A stretch of 64,000 bases of DNA from Anaeramoeba flamelloides (GCA_027625915.1 JANTQA010000023.1:1054001-1118000), one strand, 5' to 3'. Positions 1 to 12,331 are shown, numbered from the stretch's first letter. The notes: generated from the sequence alone by a model not told the origin. Program-made: numbers and translations.

Positions 1-276
1 GGCTAATTAACAACTGTTTTTTTAAAAATTATTGATATAACACCCATATAATTTCCATTTTCAAGAATAAAATACAAACTAAAAAATAAAAATTAAGAAT
101 AACGAGTTTTGTAAAGATATTTATTTCGGGGAATATTTTATATAATTTATCATGTTTATCAAAGAAACTTTATATTATTTATCAATTATATAAATGGAAT
201 TAAATTTGATTACTTTTCGTCGAATTTATTATTTTATCTGAATGCATCTATATGTATCCACTTCTTTTTATAATAA

Positions 277-578
277 TTATTTTTCAGGTAATACAAAAAA
301 CAAAAAATTAAAGTGGTCTAATTTTCTATCTTCGCCACGAGGCACATCTTCCTTTTCAAAAATGTTAACAATTTCTTTACTTTTAAGATTGTAATCCGAA
401 TAAGAAACAAATTTAAATCCAACTTCTTCTAATACCTTAATGTTATCGATTTTATGTAAAGTATTAGGGGATGTAACTAAAAGATATCCGCCTGCTCTGA
501 TGCTTTTTTTAACTTCTTCCAATGATTCCATCAAATCACTATTTGAGGAATAGTATTCTGCCAAAAATCCGACCATGT
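277..578 (-). CDS. C-terminal exon of a SAM-methyltransferase-like protein (inferred)
   Basis: The reading frame runs from a 3' splice site (TTTATAG, then ACATGG) at 578 to a stop at 277 and encodes about 100 residues. An internal ATG at 576 would also allow a start. The residues GGYLLVTSPNT near positions 29-39 look like the beta-4/beta-5 region of a class I Rossmann methyltransferase, where a glycine turn precedes a hydrophobic strand. A helix rich in Glu and Lys comes before it and a LEEVGFKFV segment after it, as in the C-terminal half of that fold. An exon with a methyltransferase motif I lies 7 kb upstream on the same strand, so this is probably the 3' exon of that gene. The phases do not join directly (phase 0 out, phase 1 in), so at least one exon is missing or the two are separate genes. 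No substrate can be named. Confidence 0.45.
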
Positions 579-1139
579 CTATAAATGATTGTTTATTAAT
601 TATTGATAATTTGGAATTTAGAAAATATTTTAATATATAAATGATTAAGTGTTGATTTCAAGGTTTTTTTTTCAAAATAGAAAAATCTCTTGAACAGTTT
701 TTAAACAAAAACCAATATTTTTTTAAAAAAATAGAACCCCCAAACAATGCCACTGATATTATGATATTTATAACACTATGTTATTATTATTATTAAATCT
801 GTTGGTTTTTGTTAAAAGAGAACACCAATATCAACATTATTATTTACTATCAACAATATTATTTTGAAATTATTCTTATTTAATATTTTTTTAGTTTTCA
901 GAAAATTCATCAATTTTTTAATATTAAAAATTAAAAAAAATAAAACTAAATAGTTTTTCTTGAATTCAAAAAAATAAAATAAAAGTATTATTTTACTTCA
1001 TCCTTTTAAATCCTGGAAAACATAACTGTAACTTTTAAGCTTATTTTGAAAATAGACAGAAATTTACAAAATATTAATTGTAATACAGTTTCTGTTTGAT
1101 TTTTTTTTTTTTTTTTTTAATTTGCCCCCTGTCTGGATT

Positions 1140-1205
1140 TCATGAGATCGAGAAGAAGAGTCCCATAGGAAAAAGATCAAGTGTTTGCTTCATAATACCG
1201 AGATA
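1140..1205 (-). CDS. Candidate small coding exon (21 codons)
   Basis: On the minus strand a good 3' splice site (TTTTGTGTTTCAG) precedes 21 open codons starting YLGIMKQTLDLF and ending FSIS, then TGA. The local base composition is far richer in G+C than the flanks and the residue mix looks protein-like. It is in phase 0, which matches the phase-0 donors of the exons at 3937 and 7507. No GT donor follows before the stop, so it is either a terminal exon or a decayed internal one. I do not recognise the family. Confidence 0.3.
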   Translation of the reverse strand, partial: YLGIMKQTLDLFPMGLFFSIS

Positions 1206-2280
1206 CTGAAACACAAAAGTATGAGTAACTTGAAAATAAAAAGGAAAAAGCAAATCAAAAAAATATCAAAGGGTTTTAAAAAATATGATCAAAAAGAAAA
1301 AAAAAATTACAGCAATTAAACAACTACCTCCCAAATGAACCTCAATGATCAATTATCAAACTAAACCAAATTAACCAAAACTATAGTGGCTGTGATTTTG
1401 GATTTTCTTAATGAAACCAATAGTATTGGATTTTCATAATTTTTTACCAATTGCTTCTTATAAACCCTTTTTCATTAATTTTTTTTTTTCTTTTTCTTTT
1501 TACTTTAGATCTTGCCAATTTTTTTATTTTTGTTTTTTCAACCATAAAAATTATTTGTTGTTTTTCTTTTAGTCTTCTCTATCTACCCTTTTTAATTATT
1601 TTTTGAAAATCTATTCTTTAATATTTATAATATTGTCAAAGTTATAATGGGTATAAAAACCACTAACTAAAGTTTCGCGGGTCTGGGAAACGGGAGGTTC
1701 TATCTTTTGATATTATCTTTATTTGATTTAATAAAAAAAATTATAACAATTTATAAAAAATTACGTAATAAAAGAGAATTTATTTATCTGTTTTATTAAT
1801 TTGATGTACTTTTTCTAAGTTTATATCGAACTCTTTAAAAAATAAATACATTTTATTAAATAATATTATTTCAATTTTAATGACAAATCTTTGTTGATTT
1901 ATTAAATAGTTTTTTTGTTTGTTTGAATTTTCGTTTTTTTTAGAATTAATTCCCCATTATTAGAAAATCTAATTTTTTTTTTTTTTTTCACTCCTTACAA
2001 AAGAATATCTGATAAATTTTGATAATTAAATTATATTTCAAAAAATAAAAATAAATAATTGATTAAAAGTATTTCAAATATTATGAAATTTATATTAAAG
2101 GTTTTTAAAAAGTTTACCCAAATTGAATGAAAAATATTGAAAATTAATGTATTTGTAAAAAAAAAAATAACTTTCTTTGTTAGTTTGTTGAATTTTCAAA
2201 TTAATTTATTAGTGAATTTATAAAATATTAGTAGGATTACAGTGTAAATCGGATTTCAAAAGTTGTCATAAAGTATATTA

Positions 2281-3705
2281 GAGAGTTTGATGATAACATG
2301 TATTAATCACGATATTAGCAATAAATTTGCAATATTAACAATAAATTCGTGATAATATGAAAAAAATCGTGATTAATCCCAGTTTATCGAGAAAAACCAT
2401 AAAATTGCAATAAAATACACAATATCACGATTGAAAATAAATTGATAAAAAATTGAAAAATTATTTTTTAGAATTACCTTACAAAAAATCTTTTGACCTT
2501 TACAAGACTTATAAACACTTCCCAACACTTTTACAGGAAAAACTGATCGAAAATATTTGAAAGGGTTGTAAAGTGTTTGAACGTTGTAAAAGTGATCAAA
2601 AACAGAAAACTTTTGTAAAAGTCAAGAGTTTTTTTGTTGTGAAAAAATATTTTTTTCTTTTCATTTTTTTGTTTTTTTACAAATGTAAAATCTCCTTACG
2701 ATTTTTTGATCAAACAAATAATAACCCATTTTGAACTATGTATTTGGATACAAAATAGATGTGTTTTTTTAAAAATGGAGAATTTCCTTTAAAGGTAAAT
2801 AACCAAAAAGGAGAAAGAGTAATTTTGACTTCTTATATGTGATCGATTAAACAAAAATCCTTTAGACTCTAGTTGCGTTTTCTGTTCAATGCAAAGATAT
2901 GAGAAGAAGAATGAAAAGAAGAAAAAAGTGTCAAAAAAATCTTATGAAATAGCAATAATGTGTCTAGGTTGATGTGAAAGCTTTTGAAAAGATAACCAAC
3001 CCCTTTAAACTTTCATAAAACAAAGAAAATGTTTTGACTGGAAGAACAAATTCTTTAAAGAACATGTGAAGGGGTTGGTGGTTTTATAAGGTAATTTTTA
3101 TTCAACACAATTTATAACACCACGTTTAAACTGAGAAATTATTTATTTGCATTTTTTAATATGTTTGTTGATCTAAAGGATCTATCAATAGGTTTGTCAA
3201 CCAAATTAAAATAAAAAACAATAAAACTCTTTGATCTTATCCTTGATTGAATCAAGTATCTTTTTTGTTGTTTTTATAAAAAAAACCTTCTTTTCACATA
3301 ATCTATTTTTTGATCAAACAAAATTTTTCTTTTTAAAAATATTGTTGAATTACCTCGAAAAGTAATCAATTACTATATCACGATTTATTTTTTTATCTTG
3401 ATATTTTGAAATTTATAACTATATTTAGATAATTATCGTGATTTTATCTAATATCGCGAGATTTATGATATTATCATGAATTTATTGATTATCGCAATTT
3501 GTGATAATATCACGATATTATTGGTTATCGCGTTTTTCTTGCAATATCACAATCTTGATAAAAATAATCGTGATTTTTGAAACATTATCGTGACTTGAAA
3601 TAAATACCATAAAATACTTTATTATGTTTCCTTTTTGTTCAATTCACAAGATAATTTTTAAAAAAATCTTGATATTATTGAAAATCGTGATATTGTATTA
3701 ATACA
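2281..3705 (-). mobile_element. Old degenerate copy of the TCGCGAT-rich (family B) element, inverted
   Basis: The left end reads GAGAGTTTGATGATAACATG, close to the GAGGTTTTGATGATAACAT ends of the copies at 33187 and 57342. Both termini carry many cgtgat, atcacgat and tcgcga-type motifs (about 2310-2450 and 3380-3690). The interior matches the other copies in reverse orientation, for example the blocks around tgtaaaagtcaagag at 2600 and the aaccaacccctttaaac region near 3000. The right end is eroded. CpG-containing motifs have largely become TpG/CpA, which suggests an old copy. It carries no reading frame. Confidence 0.7.
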
Positions 3706-3936
3706 TTCTAAATTTCCATTAGCTATAATTGACGAAAACTTGTGGTTACAAATGAATCACCTTTTAATAGTTATCTAAATTCTAAAAATAATATTCATTA
3801 TTTTTAATTTTAAAGTTTTCTGTTGATCAGAGAAACAACATATCTTACAAAAAAAATCTTTATTGAAAATTGAAAAAAAAAAATAAAAAAGTAAATCAAT
3901 GGATTGGATCAAAAAGATTATTGTTTTTAGTTATAC

Positions 3937-4059
3937 TTTGACTGGCCATTTGGCCCAACTTTTTTCATCAACAATAACAATCTTTTGAGGTAAACCATTT
4001 CTCTCAAACAAGCATCGCATTATATAATACCATAAAGATAAATACTTGGGTATTACTAA
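3937..4059 (-). CDS. Candidate coding exon (41 codons)
   Basis: On the minus strand, 41 open codons in phase 0 lie between a 3' splice site (CTCTGATAG) and a donor (AAA then GTATAAC). The translation contains FERNGLPQKIVIVD and SWAKWPVK, with Trp, Cys, Gly and Pro spread as in a real protein, unlike the Phe/Lys/Asn noise of non-coding DNA here. It lies between the methyltransferase-like first exon (7507-7953) and its proposed last exon, on the same strand and in a compatible phase. It could be a middle exon of that gene or part of an unrelated or decayed gene. I do not recognise the family. Confidence 0.35.
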
Positions 4060-7000
4060 CTATCAGAGATATCTTTATTTCTCTTTATCTTCATGATTAA
4101 TTTCTTTTCTTAACTCTCTGAAATTTTAAATTCAATTGTAAAAATTCAAAAATATTTTGACAAAAAATAGCGCTGTCGTACATCCACCAAAATGGAGATT
4201 GTTTCATACTTTTTTATTTTTTACCCTACTCCTTCTTAACTTATCTTTAAATTTTGCAGATCATAATCCAATTCGATTTTTGATAATTGATTTATTTTTA
4301 AGGGATCGTTAATGTCGCTTGAAAATTACTCTATTTTCTTCACTATGGTTTACTTTGTGAGTAATTCACATTTTTTATTAAAATAAGTCATGTGATTTGA
4401 ATGTTCAACTTCTTTTTTTTTTCTTTATGATTATTAATTATTTGATTATCACCTGTGTTTAGAGTTTTTGGATTGTCAGAAATCAATGAAAATTGAAAAA
4501 AAAAAAATCTTCTAAAGATAAGTTATTTTAAATCAATGTTCGAGTTTTGTTAGAATACGATTTATTGATACTGCGAGATTAGAGTAATTACAGTTCTAAA
4601 TGAAAATAACAATTTATTGATAATTTGGAAATTTTTAATATTATCTGCAAAAAAATCGTTAATTGATACTTTTTTTTTTGCTAAATAACATATAAGGTTT
4701 TAAATCAAAATCATAAACAATAGTTTATCTTGTTAAATCCATTTATTTAAAAAATGTAAAAGAAAAATATAATCTTAAGCCACTCTGCCCTACCAATTTT
4801 TACAATATAATAATGGTTTATTATTTTTTTACTTTTTGACATTGAATTAAAAAAAAAAAAAAAAAAAAAAAAGTGTTTTAAAATCCAGGTTAGATGTTGT
4901 GAGTGATAGATTACAAATTATTATTTAAATTATTTGTAAGATTGTAAAATAGTTTTAAATTAGCATCTGGTATGATTTCTGTGACTTTGGATTTTAACTT
5001 GTTTAAATTTTTTTCAAAAAAAATGAACTAGTAGTTTAAAGGTTCAGAATCGATGAGTTTCCTCTTAATAGCAATTGGACTATTGATCGCTTTTGAAGTT
5101 GGGAGAAGAAGTGAAAATTGTTTGTTCATTGTTCCAATCCCTTCAATTCATTTAAACAATGAATTATTAAATAAGTTAAATTTTATTGTTTTCTTTTTTT
5201 AACATACTGATTTAAATAGAATGAAAATTTATAAAAATTGAAATAGATCATCTTAAGGACTCCATTTTCAGGTGAAAACAGTCAAATTGTTTTCTAAAAA
5301 CTCTCTTGAAAGAGTTCCATAACATCAATTAAATTCATTTACTGAGAATTTCTTTTACAAAAAAAATGTGAAATTTTCACAATTCTAACAATTTTCAACA
5401 TTTTTCGGCATTATTAGCGATCGTGACCAAAAGTTGATTTTAATATTTCATATTTTTCGTTTCAAATCTATAAACACAAAAGAATTCCTAAAACTGTTCT
5501 AAATATTTTTTACAGTTTCTTTTACAAAATTTGAAATGCTTTATAATTTGAAATGCGTTAACATTTGAAATTGTCATTGAAAATTCCAAAAAACCATTTA
5601 TTTTTGAAAATTTTCATTCAAAAATCATTTGATATTAAGGGATCAGTTTTCTACAACAACAAGGCAAAATTTTAAAACATGTTATTGGTGATGTTCTCTA
5701 CTTACAAATTCTGTATATGCCAAGTGTCAAAAAATTCTGATCGACTAAGTAAGCCAAAAAAGAATATTAGTTATAGTGAGATCAATTTTTTTTTTCCATT
5801 TTTTCTGAAATTGAAAACTATTAAATTCATTTTATTTCTCAAAATTATAAAAATTTTTTTACCTTGTTTATTGCCGTTTTGATCGTTATTATACAATAAC
5901 AAGTCTTTGTCGCCAGGAATATTAATATAAAGATTTTTTTTCAATTTTGAGATAAAACTTTTGATAAACCAAAAAAATTGTTTGATTTATTCATCGGATT
6001 AAAAAATAATTGTATTTTTTTAAGAAGAATAGTCATAATCATTAAAATTTTAAAGTCAATTACAAAATTTACCAAGAAATTTTGTTTTTGTTTTAAGATG
6101 AAATTCAATTTTTCAAAATAAAATTTTCTTGAAGACATTTGGGAATTTTGTAATTTTATCCTCAAAATTCAAAACCAATTTTTTTCTCTGACAAAAATGA
6201 TTTTAATTGTTATAAGGATTCTTGTGAATAAGACCAAACGATTTGTTAAAAAAATTTTTCAAAATTAAATAATTTTTCTGCAATTTTTTTTCATTTTTTG
6301 AAAACAAGAAAACCACTTTTTTAAAACCTCAAAAAATAATAAATAAAAAATTTTTTGCTTAATAGATCTCAATTTAATTGGGGAACTGTAGTTAGGGTTC
6401 TACCAAATATCCATTTATTGAATCACCTATAACTCAATTAATTTTATTGGCTTAGATTTTAATTGAAATATTAATTATTAAATACAATAATCAAATAAAA
6501 AATTTTCAATCAAAATCAATAATTTCCAACATAAAACGAAAAATACATTTGCACCATTTTCAAGAATTAACTTAATTGTTAAGAGAAATTTATAGGTTAC
6601 TTTTTTTCGTTATATATTGGAAACATGCAAATTTTGGATTTCAAAAAAAGAGATCCAAATTAATAAATTGCTTAGATGGGATTAACTCATCCTTCTCATA
6701 AGTTAAAACACAAATCACAAAAAAAAAATTTTTTTAGAGGATCTTGAAAAGATTTCCAATTTATTTTTAAAAAATACTACTCCCTTAAAATGTTTTTTTT
6801 TCTTTTTTTTTCAATTTTACTTTTGTTTTGATCCGTTTTTTTTTTTTTTTTTGAATACTACCCCCTTAATTATTTTTTTTTTTAAAATTCAGCCTTTGTT
6901 TAAATCTTAAAAGATTTTAAAACAGAAAAAAATCGAAGTTTAACTTGGGGGTTGAGTATTTTTTTGTAAAATTTCTTCAAAAGGAAAATTCTTTTGTGGG

Positions 7001-7506
7001 AAGTGAAAGTAAAATAAGACAATAACTAAACACTCTCTGAGGGCGAAAACGTAGCCCTTAAAAATAAAATAACACAGTAAACATTTTTTATGATTACAAC
7101 AAAATCTCATCGAAAAATTTACACACTTTGCTTATTAGAGTTAAATTGAATTGGAAATTTCAAAAAGATTCAATAAATAGATTTTTTAATTTTGGGGTTT
7201 CTGTTAGACTCTGTTTTGTTTCGAATAAATTATTTTAATTGTTGTTTTTGTTTGTTTTTTTGTAATTTAAAATTGGGACATTACCATTATTTAAAACACC
7301 TAAATCAAAGCATGATTCTGGGAACTTTTCTGTTGATATCAGTACTTTGTCTAGCCAAGTTTGTTTTTCTTGTTGTTTTTGTAATTGGCTTTTTTGAACA
7401 TCAAGTATTTTCTAATGTTAAGAGAAAAGTAAAATTGAAAAAAAAAAACAAAATAATTTTGGAAGAATTAAAAGGGAAAAAAGAGAGGGAAATAATGAAA
7501 TCGTAC
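4060..7506. other. AT-rich spacer or intron, mostly featureless
   Basis: The stretch is mainly poly-A/poly-T tracts. Two short coding-like patches stand out. At 4256-4360 on the plus strand a TTTTGCAG acceptor is followed by HNPIRFLIID and an in-frame stop. At 5040-5165 both strands are open (plus strand contains EVGRRSENCLFIVP; minus strand contains an ATG frame with LLLPTSKAINSPIAIKRK). A block at 7000-7100 resembles part of the long repeat family E. If the methyltransferase exons belong together, this is intron. Confidence 0.4.
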
Positions 7507-7953
7507 AGCAGATTTTGACATAGTTTCTAACTTTGAAATAACAAGACGAGTTCTTTCCAAAATGTCTTCTTGCGAACAGGTATTAAATAAAGCAAATAAC
7601 CTTGTTGGGTGTAGATCTGCACAATAACAATAAGATTCAATTTTTTGTAAATTAGGGTACTCTTTCTTAAAAACGGAATCAAGTACTTGTAAGTAGAATT
7701 TTGGTACTTCTTGGTTTCTACCAGATCCATAGTCTCCAATTAAAAAGGGTTTTTCAGAAATTATTTCTTTTTCTGTTTCTTTTTCCTTTTCTTGTTCTTT
7801 TTCTTTTTCATTTTCAGTTTTATTTTCGGTTACTTTATCTGTTTTTTCATTTTCTTCAGTTTGATCAGGCTCCTTAAATAAACACTTTTTATAGTATTCC
7901 TTTATTAAAGGACAAAGTAGTGTATGTTTAATTTGTTCGCTTCCAAGTGACAT
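7507..7953 (-). CDS. N-terminal exon of a SAM-dependent methyltransferase-like protein
   Basis: The exon starts at an ATG at 7953 and has 149 codons to a donor (GCT then GTACGA). After about 30 residues comes a Glu/Lys/Thr low-complexity tract (about 31-66), typical of this genome. It is followed by PFLIGDYGSGRN (69-80), a motif I glycine loop of a class I methyltransferase, then helix FYLQVLDSVFKKEYPNL and strand ESYCYCADLH, whose D113 would be the acidic motif II residue. The motif I acidic residue is D74. SABATH-type carboxyl methyltransferases have a comparable start, but this is not a firm assignment. Downstream exons are proposed at 3937-4059, 1140-1205 and 277-578; only the last looks like the missing C-terminal half of the fold. 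The gene would then span 7.7 kb with an old family-B element inside an intron. Confidence 0.55.
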
Positions 7954-9800
7954 TTCTAAAAAATAATAAAAAATGAAAATTATTTTGTCTAGTTATGGGA
8001 GTTACTGGTTTGTAAAAGATATTTTAAAAAATAGAGTAATTTGAATTAAAATACAGGACGGAACAAATAAAGATTATGTCTCTAAAAAATGAGTTAACTC
8101 TAAACTTTTTTCTTTTTTGTTACTATTTTGAATCAGTTTTTGATTATTTATCTGATGGAAGATTTATATTTGATGATCTGTCGATATTAAAAATAATTTA
8201 AGGGACTCGTCTCTATTATTTTTTTTTTGACCAATTTCTAATTAAAGAAAGGTTACTTATCTAGAAATATGTTTAACTGTTGTGGAAAAAAAGTGAAATA
8301 CGGTTTTTAATTGGGAACATTACTGAAAATGAAAAGTAAAATCAATAAAAAGAAGAAACCAATCAGCTTCAAATAATAACCCATTATATTATTTTCAATC
8401 AACCCAACAAAAACAATTTAAATCTACTTGATTTATCGAAATTGTAGTTGTGGTTTTGGAGATCTCAAAAATAGTCAATTTTTTGAACAAATTTTTAATA
8501 ATTGATCAATCAAAGGAAAACCCATACTAAAAGATAGTATTTAAAAAACTGTTATTGTGGCGAAAACTTCATTTTGTCTTTATTTATTTATTTGTTCTTT
8601 TTTTCATTGATCTTACTTTTCAATTTCAGTTATGTTCCCAATTAAAAACTGTGTTGAACTTTTTTTCCAGTTTCACTTTTTTTCCACAACGGTAATATTG
8701 AAAATAAACAGGAATTTCAAATAGAAGTAATTGGTAAAAAAGGTTCTCTCGTTTTTCTAAATTTAGGTCAAAAAATTTAATAGAGATTAGTCCCATAAAA
8801 GAATTTTAAAACTATCAAAGTCAAAATATCACAAATTATATGGCCTTTGGGGATTTAAGAAAATTAAAATATGCTGCCAAACTGGTATGGCTTTTCAAAA
8901 AAAGGTAAAGCAAATGTAAAAATTGAGCTATTTTAATCTTGAAAACGATGACTATTATTATTAGATTATAATTTTTTTGTAGTAGTTGAAGTAAAATATC
9001 TGAAAAATAGAAATAAAGTTGAATTCCCCTTACATATAGAAATTTTGTTTTTCGAAAATTTTCATAATAAATGTAGATTTTGAATAGAAAACAGGTTGTA
9101 AAGAATTATAAAAACATATAAAAAAACACTAAATTTTAAATTTGATAAGCCACACTTATATGAGCATTCTTTTAAGATCATAAATTAGTTGTTACTCATG
9201 AATTTAGTATGTTTAGGTTATAAAATATGAAGAGTATGCAAGCATTATTAAATTATCACTTTCAGTAAAAAATATTGTTTTTCCATTTTCTTCTAGAATA
9301 ATACAAAAATTTATAGAGTAATTCTAAGATTTGTTTTTTTTTTTTCAAAACAGATTCAAATCATTGATCTACTTTAAAACAAAATTAAAGACATGTGATT
9401 TTTATTACTATTAGGATTGGATTGTTACTCTTCCGGGTCAGAAAATAATATCTTTTCTGACTTTTACAATCAAATAATATGAAAGAATATGAATTTTATT
9501 GAAAATAGATACCAATTATTAGCATGTGTAATTTTTTCGAATGTCAAAACTCTATTTAGGTTGAAAATTTTTCTTAGAAAATAATGCTTTTATTGTATTT
9601 TTTAAAATTTACTTGATCTCAAATTATTTTTTTTTGTAGAGAAGTCACAATTCTGGTAAATTATTTGTTTCTTTCGTTTTGAAAATATTAAAATAAATAG
9701 GTATTGGTCCTAAATATCATGCCATTATTTTTTATATCAAACATAAATTAAATTCTTATTCTCTTTTCTATATACCAAAAAATAATTTAAAGTCGAAAAA
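7954..9800. other. Intergenic AT-rich spacer with one MITE
   Basis: Apart from the element at 8277-8692, I see only AT-rich sequence. No open frame with protein-like composition was found. Confidence 0.5.
8277..8692. mobile_element. MITE, family C (3-bp target site, TAA)
   Basis: The ends are inverted: CTGTTGTGGAAAAAAAGTGA on the left and TTTCACTTTTTTTCCACAACGG on the right (one mismatch at the tip). TAA flanks both sides. The subterminal motif TTTTTAATTGGGAACATTACT and its inverted partner near 8633-8650 recur in the copies at 32524 and 55553. Length is 416 bp with no reading frame. The 3-bp TWA duplication is what PIF/Harbinger-type transposases make. Confidence 0.75.
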
Positions 9801-9823
9801 ATGATCTTCAATCTCTTATCAAT

Positions 9824-9980
9824 ATGACGGAATCTAATATCACTGATTTTCAAAATTTTGCTCAATTATCAATTGACCACATACATGTTAAATATTTTGA
9901 TATTACTGCAGGTGTTAAAGAATATAATGAACTTTCTTGACTCTAAAGAAACGCCATTATATTCAAATTTGTATCGTCAG
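9824..9980 (+). pseudogene. Short coding relic or broken first exon
   Basis: From an ATG at 9824, 38 codons of protein-like sequence (MTESNITDF, then IDHIHVKYFDITAGVKEY) end at a TGA at 9938. The sequence continues in another frame as FLDSKETPLYSNLYRQ up to CAG/GTTCAA at 9980, which could be a donor. One base would separate the two frames. The composition is unlike the flanks. I cannot name the protein. It may be a decayed gene, a gene with a sequencing indel, or a first exon with no recognised partner. Confidence 0.35.
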
Positions 9981-10040
9981 GTTCAAAAATTTTAAATCTT
10001 TGAAATATATTGAAAATTGGTAACTGAACATAAAGATATT

Positions 10041-10060
10041 TATATATATATATATATATA
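10041..10060. repeat. (TA)10 microsatellite
   Basis: Twenty bases of pure TA lie directly before the left end of repeat G1. Confidence 0.9.
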
Positions 10061-10526
10061 ACTATTTTCCAGTCAAAAGTGGTCAGTAGTAATGGATGAA
10101 ATATATATGTTTAAAGGGTTTACATGGATATTAGAAGAAAAATTTTATTTTGGAAATTTTCAAAATTGAAATCATTTTTTCACATTTTTTTTTTTTTTTC
10201 GATTTTTTTTTTAAAAGGTAATTCTTTTGCAAAAATTTTTTTTATTGCAAGATCAATAGTCACTTGGTTAAAAAGGTGTTATTCTAATTGTTATTGAAAC
10301 CATGTAAAGATTGTTGAGAAATCATATATTGATTTCTATTGGAATTTTATTCGATCTTTGATCCAGGATATTTGTTTAGTAAATGTGAAAAATTTTCACT
10401 TCATATTCAATTTCATTTTCAAATAGAGACCACAAATCTAAACCTAATTCGTTTGGGGTCTTGATTTCTAAAAGAAAAGTATGGAAAATGAAGTGAAAAT
10501 TGTTTCCTATTTATTATTCAAATACT

Positions 10527-11065
10527 AAACTAAAATTCAAAATTTTCCACACAGCTAAAACGTTCCAAACAATCGTAATAATACAATTTCATTGAAATTG
10601 GAGAAAATTTTGATTTTTGTAAGTTATGAAAATCATTTTTTCATCTTTTAGTTTTTGTTTTCATTTCGTTTATTGTTTGAATTACGGAATTTGTTTTGTT
10701 GGATCAAAAATTTTTTTGAACCATCGATATTATGTTAAAGTTGAATTGTATAAATGGAAGAACTCAAATAAAATTAGTTGGTAGTATCTAACCATTTGAT
10801 CGATCAATATTCCTAATAGAATTTCAACAAATTTACTAATGTATTTTTTTGTTTTGCTCTCTCCAAAATTTTTAACACACCCTAGATTTATTTGTATTGA
10901 TAATTATTTATTTTTTGTTTTGTGAGTATTGTAATTTATAAACAAGTGTTAACATTTCAATTAGTGAATGGTTCTAATCTGGTATTTCTTCTTTAATTGA
11001 TTAAATAAGTCTTTTTTCACAAATTGAATTTTGGTGTGTTAAAAATTTTTAATTGGGGTTTAGTA
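10527..11065 (+). mobile_element. Element H, copy 1, nested in G1
   Basis: About 540 bp match the reverse complement of 35527-36064 along nearly the whole length, including the block around tggatcaaaaatttttttgaacc and the ACACACC region. The ends begin ACTAAA on both sides as imperfect inverted repeats. Inside, the motif TTTTTAACACACC and its inverted partner enclose about 180 bp, so a smaller inverted-repeat unit may sit within H. There is no reading frame. Confidence 0.6.
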
Positions 11066-11153
11066 GAAGATCAAACCTAAAATTGTTGTTTTTTCTAAAT
11101 AGGGGCAGAATTATTAGAGTTTTTTAATTTACTTGAAATTTTATTGATTAATT

Positions 11154-11858
11154 AAACTCTTTTTCAAATAAAAGGGCATAAAAAATTTCAAGAATTATTC
11201 CTAAGTGAATCAAATTAATTGTAGTATCATTATAAAATCTAAGAAACGCCATAAAACCTAAAAACACACTCAATTGAATCTCTAAAACTCATTAAAACAA
11301 AACAATAAAAATTAAATTCAATATTTTAAAAATTGGTGTGCCCTTTTATTTGAAATGAGAAATCTCTTTTTGTAAATTGTAAAGAAAAAAAAATTAAAAA
11401 TCAATAAAAACCTTTGAACAAGACGAATTGATTAAAAGTTCTTTACATTTTATTGATAACTCTTCAAACATCAAACTTTTGTTCTTTTAAAGTCTCATTT
11501 TCAATATAAAGAAGCAATTCATCTGGGTATTTTGTTGGAATGTATTTTTCTTTATTTCTCTTTTCTTTTGTTCCATGTATCAATCCAATAATAGTCTTTC
11601 TTAATTCCTATATCTAGCTCATTGAAATCAAACTTAAACTGTTTCCATTTATACATTGGTAGATTATTTCCAAATTGGTTTCTTCTTATCTTGCTTTTTC
11701 ATTTTCCAACTGTTCAATATCCATAAAATAAAAAGGCAAAAAATGAAAAAATGAATATTTAGAAATGAAAATCACCAATAAGTAAATATCCTATTATCAA
11801 TCAAATTCGATGGTATTGATCATTTGAGAGGTGTGCCCTTTTGTTTGAAAAATAGTTT
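11154..11858. mobile_element. Element F, copy 1, nested in G1
   Basis: Inverted ends are AAACTCTTTTTCAAATAAAA on the left and TTTTGTTTGAAAAATAGTTT on the right. A second copy at 18597-19305 matches throughout, for example catcaaacttttgttctt and gggtattttgttggaatg. Length is about 705 bp, with no intact gene. Confidence 0.65.
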
Positions 11859-12331
11859 AGTTTTCAATAAGACATATATCAACAATTCATTGATGTGTAA
11901 TATTCTACTTATTTCTTATTTTTTTCTTCAAAGGTCAATTATATAAAATAATTGATATTTGAAAAAAATGTTTTTTTTTTGATTCACCTTTGACCGAAAC
12001 AAAGTTTAATTATTAAACAAATTTATAAAAAAAAAACCATTAACCTAATATAAATTTTAGAATTCTAATATTAGCATAACCGAAATTAATTTTGTTTGGT
12101 ATAGCCAGTTTTCAAACCTCATCATCTCTATATTCTATATTTCATCATGTGTTTGCCAGCTGGATGATTAAAATATAAAAAAAAAAATCACAAAAATAAA
12201 AGTAAAAATAATAATAAAAGTAATTATTAAAATGATATGACATACATAATTATATATTATTTATTTATTTATTTATATCATATAATTTATTGGACTGTAA
12301 TAAATTAGAATATCTATAATGAATAAATTTT

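Larger units (their letters stand above)
10061..11990. mobile_element. Repeat family G, copy 1, interrupted by two other elements
   Basis: Segments 10061-10525, about 11066-11153 and 11862-11990 align in order with the uninterrupted copy at 60955-61655. Shared landmarks are the opening actattttccagtcaaa, the block ttattgcaagatcaa, caaatagagaccacaaa and the closing caacaattcattgatgtg. The gaps are filled by element H1 (about 10527-11065) and element F1 (11154-11858). The G core is about 700 bp and non-coding. It is a clear example of nested insertion. Confidence 0.65.

Noticed and set aside
1660-1705. G+C-rich patch (GCGGGTCTGGGAAACGGGAG) as a tRNA or exon
   Set aside because: No cloverleaf or B-box could be fitted and no frame extends far enough to judge.
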